DNA of 64,000 bases from Anagrus nilaparvatae (lineage: Eukaryota > Arthropoda > Insecta > Hymenoptera > Mymaridae): NCBI GenBank assembly GCA_022575985.1, contig JAKSXM010000007.1:50312501-50376500 (forward strand), read 5' to 3'. How positions within the stretch are numbered: position 1 is the first letter of the stretch; the number at the start of each line of letters is the position of its first letter. The position numbers were made by a program, and so were the translations under genes. Of this stretch, positions 57,601 to 64,000 are shown piece by piece. The notes under the pieces are model-generated. The model saw nothing but the letters and a program-made list of their open reading frames with translations, did no database searches and was not told where the DNA came from.

Positions 57601-57672
57601 AGGTCCCACCGAGATTTGAACTCGGATCGCTGGATTCAAAGTCCAGAGTGCTAACCATTACACCATGGGACC
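57601..57672 (-). tRNA. tRNA-Gln (anticodon TTG)
   Basis: A 72-nt cloverleaf on the minus strand with acceptor stem GGTCCCA/TGGGACC, D arm GTGTAATGGTTAGCAC, anticodon stem CTGGA/TCCAG with loop CTTTGAA (anticodon TTG, plus-strand 57637-57639), and T arm CCGAGTTCAAATCTCGG. Internal A and B boxes (TGGTGTAATGG-type and GTTCAAATC) are canonical. The gene is followed by a long T run on the minus strand (A-run at 57573-57598), a strong RNA polymerase III terminator. It lies about 100 bp beyond the last recognisable base of the OR array and is probably functional. Confidence 0.96.
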
Positions 57673-60600
57673 TCGGTGTGCTAGCGAGGCGTTAATAACA
57701 TTGCTAAGCCAAGGAAATAATATTTCAGAAATCAAATTTTTTTTTCTTTTAAAATACTTTATTTTTTAATAGTTCATACTTAAAATAAAAATAACAAATA
57801 ATTTTATTTATCTTAAAACAGTTTTGGAGCGCCATGTTGCGGAATTTTAGTAAACTATTTTATATAAGCACTTGCATTATATATAAGTTTTAATTACTTA
57901 TTAGTAGTTTATTTATTATTGTAGGTATCATGTAAATGTCTTTTATTTTAAATTGCACGCTTTAAGATATAAATTTTTTTATATAAATAAATAATATGTT
58001 GAAGAAGTTTTGTTTATATATTTAATAAACAGAAAATAGTCTTATTTAGAAAGAAAAATAGAAAATATTTGAAGAAATTTAAATTTCAATTTATAAGATA
58101 AATATATTTGAAAAATTACGTACAAAGTATATGGCGCATTTCAGGTTAGCATTTATAGCACAAGATTTGCGGTTATCATATTTTTTTAATATTTAAGAAC
58201 TTTTTGAGACTCAAGTTGTCATTGAAATTCTAAATTATTTTCTGAAATTTCAATTTATTTAACAAAATTTTTTAATACTCTGGATATTTCGATATTCTAT
58301 TTAATTTTACGATTGTTTACATACATGCTTTAAATTGATTTATGGGTGAGATGTAGTTAAAATTTATGCGTTTTTTTCAGAATTTATATCTTTTTTCAAT
58401 TTTTTATGTTAGAAAAAAACCTAATTCTATAAAATATTCTGTAATTGTAACTACACTAAAAAAAACGCTTGCTACAAGCGTCCTTTTTGAAACGTAAAGA
58501 AATTGGAACAAAAATTTTTTTAGCTCATTTAGGGTATGCGCGCAATGGCATGATGCAAAAAAAATTTTTTTCATTGTAAAATTTTAGTTTCTGAAAATTA
58601 GTAAAAATCAATGATTTTGAACAGCTAAAATTTGTATTATCTTTTTGAATTGTTAATGAATTTTGTAATTTAAAAAAATACTCCAATTTTAATGCAAAAA
58701 TTTTTCCCGAAAAACTCTATATATCAATCTGCATAAACACACAATATTTTTCTTTACTTTTTCAAATAAATTTCAATGATTTGATATAAGTTTTGTGAAA
58801 ACAATATGTTAACAAAAAAAAAAAAAAAAAGCAGGTAAGATATGTGGATATTTGAATACGTCAGAAACGAAAAAAATTCAAGTTCAAATTCCCCTTTATT
58901 CAATATTATACAATCATGATTGAATTTTTCAATATATATGTATATACAAATTTTTTTTCTTCAATTTTCTATGATGACTTTAATACTATTCAATAAATTC
59001 TTCAACTACTTTTTTTTTCTGATGGAAAATATAAGAAATATATTCAGATATATTAAATCAACTATTTATATATTCAATTTAAAATTTTTAAGCATAAATT
59101 CTTTTAAAAAAATTTTTTTGTTTTCTTTTAGAATCGTTATTAAATAAATATATAAATAAAAAAAAGTAATTTTGATTTTCTATTCATGAAAATTCATAAA
59201 ATAAATGTATCTTTTAGACATCGATTAAATAAGATACCAGAAGTTAAAGCTATTATTATGTGCAATCTCTTTTATAATAGAAATATGTTTAACGAATGTT
59301 ATAGATGAGAAAATTTGGCAAATCTCCCAAGAAGAAACCCTCTCTTACGTGTGTTCATTTCATTGTTAAATTATATAATAAGCGAAAATTTTTGAAAGCC
59401 GAATATCATAGATTTTTATAATAGTAACATCTAAAAAAAAGTAATCTCGATCAGCCCTCTTTTTTTATTCTTCATAATACGTGCCAAGCAACCCCTAATT
59501 GAACGGAAACCAGCAATAAATATTATAGCGTATTTTAAAATATAAGGGAAAAAAAGGCTGATTTTATAATGTTGCTTTGCCAAATTATACACGTACTTTA
59601 AAAAGGCGACAATCAAAAAAATGTTGTTCCGGAAACGGATGTACTATTTTTATGTTCGTAAAATTTGAAAACAATAAATTCTTTTTCCTGTCATTTTATT
59701 TTTTAATTTCTTGGAAAATTATTGATATAATTTTTTTTTTTTTTTTATTCGCATACAATTTATTTTTTATTCGATGCTATAATTTATATCAAAACATTTA
59801 TAAAATATATCAGGATGTATTTATGAGATTTTAATAGTTCAATTACTGGTTTTTTTTTACATATTAGAGTTTTAAAAAAATATATGAGTAATGGCAGTAA
59901 TAAATCAAAAAGTTTTTAAAATGTTAATATCATGTCTTTATTTTAGCAAAAATGTTCAACAAAATTAATAAATGTATTTGGTTGCTTTGCTTGAAATTTC
60001 AAACACAATGCTTGAAACTGTTTGAAATTTTAAGCAAAGCAATTCAACCAATTTGAGTACAATTAATTCTTATTTTCTAAGATTATATTAGCATGTACCA
60101 AAAATACTTCAAATGTATTATTTATTTTACTAAAATGGAAAAAAATCATCAAAAATCGTAACCCTTCTGTCATAACTTTTAAGACTATTTAAGACTTTTA
60201 AGAATATTTTGAGCTCAAATTTATTAAAAGTAAATAGATTTTTCATTATACGCTGCAAAAAAGATCTACTTTCTTACTTTCGGGCGATCTTTTTTTCGCT
60301 TTTAATGAAAAACTATGTGTTGAACACGGGAAAAAATGTAGGAAATTTTACTTTCAATGCTGTCTGTCAATACAACTGCAAGGCGTGTTTTCTTGTCCGT
60401 GATTCTGCTTCGCCTTGAAAGGTAATTTGCCTACGTTTTGAGCCATTCTTTACTTTTCTGGATACAAGCAATAAATATACTAAGGCTAACATGTAAGTAA
60501 ATTCGCTAAAACACTTTATTGAATTAACAAAAACGTAACAAATATTCGACTAAATCTGAAAGTAAATGGCTGAACACAATTATTTAAAATATAACCTGCT

Positions 60601-62915
60601 CATTGACAGTAAGTAATATATTAGAAATTTTAATTTTTGAACCTTAAGTAATTAATAACCCATGTAATTCCCCAAGAAAAGCAATTTCTCATCATTTTTC
60701 CAGAACAGTAAAAATAAACAAAAAGCATTAATACAAACATTACACCCTATATAATAAATGTAAAACATAAAAAAGTATATAAAATACCTGATAAAAAATA
60801 GAAGCTAGTATTAAGCAATATTTTCCCTTATATGTACATAAAATGATAGTTTAATCTCTGATGCGTCACTATAAGAAAATTGTATTTTACATTGAATTCT
60901 GTTGTTTATGTATGGATAAATTCATACAAGAAACACGTGTGATATTATATAGTTTTTACAACAAATGTATTGAACAGTTTTCTTTTCTTTTTTTAAACCC
61001 TCGCATGTTCTTCAATTCTTCAACGATGTTTTATTGTACGTATTTATATCACATGCTATACATCTTCAAAGAATAATTTCAATATTATGAAATGTTGATA
61101 TTTATATATCAAGGAGAAAAAAATATTGTAAATAGACATATGTGTTAAGATTAAATATTTTCTTATGCTTCTTTTTTTTATATTACATAATATAGCAATG
61201 CAAGCTCCTGAGTTTTCCCATGGGTAAATTATTATTCATATTATAATATCTACACTTTTTTTATTATATGTAGACAATTTTTTAGTTTTTTATGAAAATA
61301 TTACAAATATGGGAGTTCAATGACATTTAAAGGCTAGAAAATATTATAATATTACTTGGAGCAAGGTTGGAAAAGCGTGGAAAACACTTGTAAAATGAAA
61401 ATGATAAAATTGTATTAAATATTTCTTGGGTAACTTTAGCTTAATGACCAATAAAATATTCTAATTTTAGGACCAAAAATAATGGATTGGCTGATACATA
61501 TTTAATGATCCATACACCAAACTCGTATGCATCCTTAAAATTTCGGGATATAAATTAATTCACCGTGGGATTACTATTTTTTTGTCAATGTTCAATACTC
61601 AGAATTTTCTCCAGATAACAGAAAAGCCCGAAAATAGAAAATTTCGGAAAATTGAAAATAATGAAATTTTGTTTCTTGATTTTTTAAGTACTTCAAGGTA
61701 AAAAGCACCTATAAACTATTTACCAACATAATTATAAGGAAACAAAATTTTAAGGCCATTTAGAAGAAAAAAAGTACTAGTTTCTGAGAAATTTGAAGTT
61801 TGAAGATTTCATCATATTTTCCTGATATTTCGGCCTTTCTTGAGATTTTTCCGAAAAACTGATAGCAGAATCGTCTTTAATTGGAAAATTTATTAAATTT
61901 TATTCAAATCTTCTAGAAAATATTTTTTTAGCATTTTAAAAGCATAAAAGAATTAAAATCAAACATTTAGCTCAGAATTTTGAAAATATTTAAAAGTCGA
62001 AAATAAACTGCCGTTTTGAAGCTTTTGAATCTAAAACCTTAAAAACTGATATAGCACCAAATTTTTATAATATCAGAAGGAAGGATGTAAAATACAGGTT
62101 AACATTTTCCGAAAAATTTTTAACTCATATTGTAGAACTATTCAATAATTTATTCATACCTTTTGTAAAAATGGCTTTTAAATCGCAACAATCGTTAAAG
62201 CATAATTATATACAGAAAATTTGAAGTTCATTGTGACTTACTTTTACCATCTTCATCATGTATAATAAATTGTATTTATTTGCCTGCTTAACTTACATTT
62301 CACCTCTTCTTATTCAACCACTAAGTAGTAAATTTACAGAACCCTCCCTCTCAAATTAAGTTCATAAATATTCATCAAAATTACAACCACAACGAATAAA
62401 ACTTTTTCTCCATACCTACACATTTATAAATCATAAAAATCTTATGATCTTTCAATAACTAATTATTATAGGATTATATATAAATATATCTAAGTATTTA
62501 TGCATAAAGATTAGTATTATATGTTGCATACATACAGGGGGATTTAAGTCATGTATCGTAAAGTGAATCTCATTAGTCTTGGGTTGATGCACTGAAGTCA
62601 GGGTGCAGGCCGTTGCTTTGATGTCAAACAGCATACCCTCTAGCTACCGTATGGATCAGACACATAGACATAAGCTCACTGTACATATATATAACCCTTT
62701 CTTAGAAGATCTACGATATATATAATGAATTATATTCTACGTAATATTTCAGAAAAGTTATAAATTATTGAAACGTTTAGTTTCACTCTAATTACATTTA
62801 TTATATAATAGAATTTCCACATTTTTTTCATTTGTCTTTTTTTTTTGCATACAAATACGTTCATATTATACAATTTGAAAAAAAATTTTTTATATTATTA
62901 TATATGCACTAATAG
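57673..62915. other. AT-rich right flank, nothing recognised beyond dispersed repeats
   Basis: No convincing exon, RNA or complete element seen. About 60405-60475 is related to the palindromic MITE at 1836-1945. A short stretch at 62560-62650 is less AT-rich and open on the minus strand for ~60 codons, but has no recognisable domain. Confidence 0.4.
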
Positions 62916-63000
62916 AATATGCTGAGGGAAATGCGACGTCTGCATAAGTACAGATATGATTTTGCAGAATTCGCGGATATAAAAAAAATATCGAAAGAGG
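62916..63000 (+). other. Weak candidate coding exon
   Basis: After the AG of GCACTAATAG, 85 nt stay open and encode MLREMRRLHKYRY then DFAEFADIKKISKE, ending exactly at GG|GTAAGTAATT, a strong 5' splice site. Base composition is less AT-rich than the surroundings and the peptide is charged. I do not recognise the protein and see no partner exon within the remaining 1 kb. It may be an internal or first coding exon of a plus-strand gene beyond the window, or chance. Confidence 0.3.
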
Positions 63001-64000
63001 GTAAGTAATTTTTTTTTTTATATATGTATATGACAGTAAGTTAATACCAAATTACGAGTATTTAACCCTTTTAATATACCGTGTGTTTTAAAGATTTTTT
63101 CTTTTTTCTTAAAGCTTGTTCGATTTACGCTAGGACGATTATTATAATACGCGTTCGTTTTTTTGCATTTTTTTTTAATTCAAGTACTATATATATATAT
63201 ATATTTATATCCTAGTGAATTATAATAGTCTTTTATTATCAGAGTTTTATAAGAACGACGTAATTTAATAATGAGAAATATTATATATATTTTTATATAT
63301 ATAAAACAAGGAATGATGATTCATGCATAAAATAGGAAAAAAAAGGGAATGTCATTTTGCATTTGTGAGATTTTTTTAATATTTAGATATCTTCTCAATA
63401 AAAGAGGAGACTGCATTTTAATTTTATTAAAATAAAAAAAAATTTGCTATAGAGAAAAATCTTGTTTGTCATATTTATAAAAGAATATCACTCATTTTTT
63501 TTTTTTAATTTAATGTACTATAAATAGTTTTAAAAAAATATCAGTTTTTGATTAAGTTGACGTGAAATAAAAAACTTGCTTGTTATAAATGAATATGACA
63601 GTATTTATTAGTATTATTAAAAAATTATATAAATGTGCATGGAAAAAATTTGATAGGTATTGATATTAAATTATTTTTTTTCCATTGTTTAAAAAGCACC
63701 AAGAATTTTATTCTTGTTTTGGTAATGGATCAAGTTTTTGTTTCATGAACTTCAGTTTTTGTTATTTTATATATATATTTTATGCGTCAGCAGTTAAAAA
63801 TACATTCAAAAATTTTAAATGGAGTAAAATGGATCCACTTCAACGGAATCATAGGTATTTTTTATTGCTAAAACGATTTTGAAAGTTTCATACATTTTCC
63901 AACGACTAGTTTTGAGCAATTAACGGAATATCGCCCAAAAATGCAAAAAAATTGCAAAATATACAAATTTTTGAAAAATATTGCCGTTTGAACCTACCTC
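63001..64000. other. AT-rich right edge, nothing recognised
   Basis: Begins with the possible intron after the candidate exon. Contains TA-rich simple repeats (near 63190 and 63285) and no supported gene. Confidence 0.4.

Overview
This is AT-rich eukaryotic nuclear DNA. It looks like an insect, most likely a hymenopteran such as a parasitoid wasp. The evidence is a tandem array of intron-rich seven-transmembrane odorant receptor (OR) genes, a nuclear tRNA-Gln, and nested Penelope-like, Copia, non-LTR, hAT-like and Helentron-like elements. Genus and species cannot be read from the sequence.

Layout. About nine tenths of the window (1 to ~57,500) is four tandem repeat units, each with one OR gene on the minus strand. 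Each gene was rebuilt from nine coding exons with GT-AG introns and consistent phases: OR1 622-5060 (393 aa), OR2 21304-23876 (394 aa), OR3 34232-36805 (394 aa, same protein as OR2 as far as I compared) and OR4 52783-55979 (broken by an 11-bp insertion in exon 8). The last exon of OR1 lies 2.1 kb from exon 8 because that intron has filled with small palindromic elements. The array enters the window already in progress at base 1, so more copies probably lie to the left.

In units 1-3 the DNA upstream of the OR start (about 5.75-17.8, 24.55-31.65 and 37.5-44.6 kb) is a nest of mobile elements. Penelope-like retroelement (PLE) copies are fused head to head and interrupted by (i) a ~2.3-2.4 kb element with Helentron/DINE-1-like structure carrying a three-monomer ~156-bp higher-order tandem repeat, (ii) a 1.35 kb hAT-like foldback with 8-bp target duplications, (iii) a 268-bp element with a GC-only hairpin, and smaller MITEs. 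Unit 4 lacks this nest, so it shows the pre-insertion arrangement. Units 2 and 3 are nearly identical over ~12.93 kb and join at 33976/33977, where most of a long inverted repeat is missing. The tail of unit 3 carries a 4.76 kb Copia-type LTR retrotransposon (45758-50517) that is absent at the same site of unit 2.

The right flank (57.6-64 kb) starts with a tRNA-Gln(UUG) gene and is otherwise AT-rich single-copy DNA, with one weak candidate exon near 62.9-63.0 kb. The only genes likely to act for the host are the ORs (odour-gated channels working with Orco) and the tRNA. Most of the rest is transposon history, useful for ordering the duplication events.
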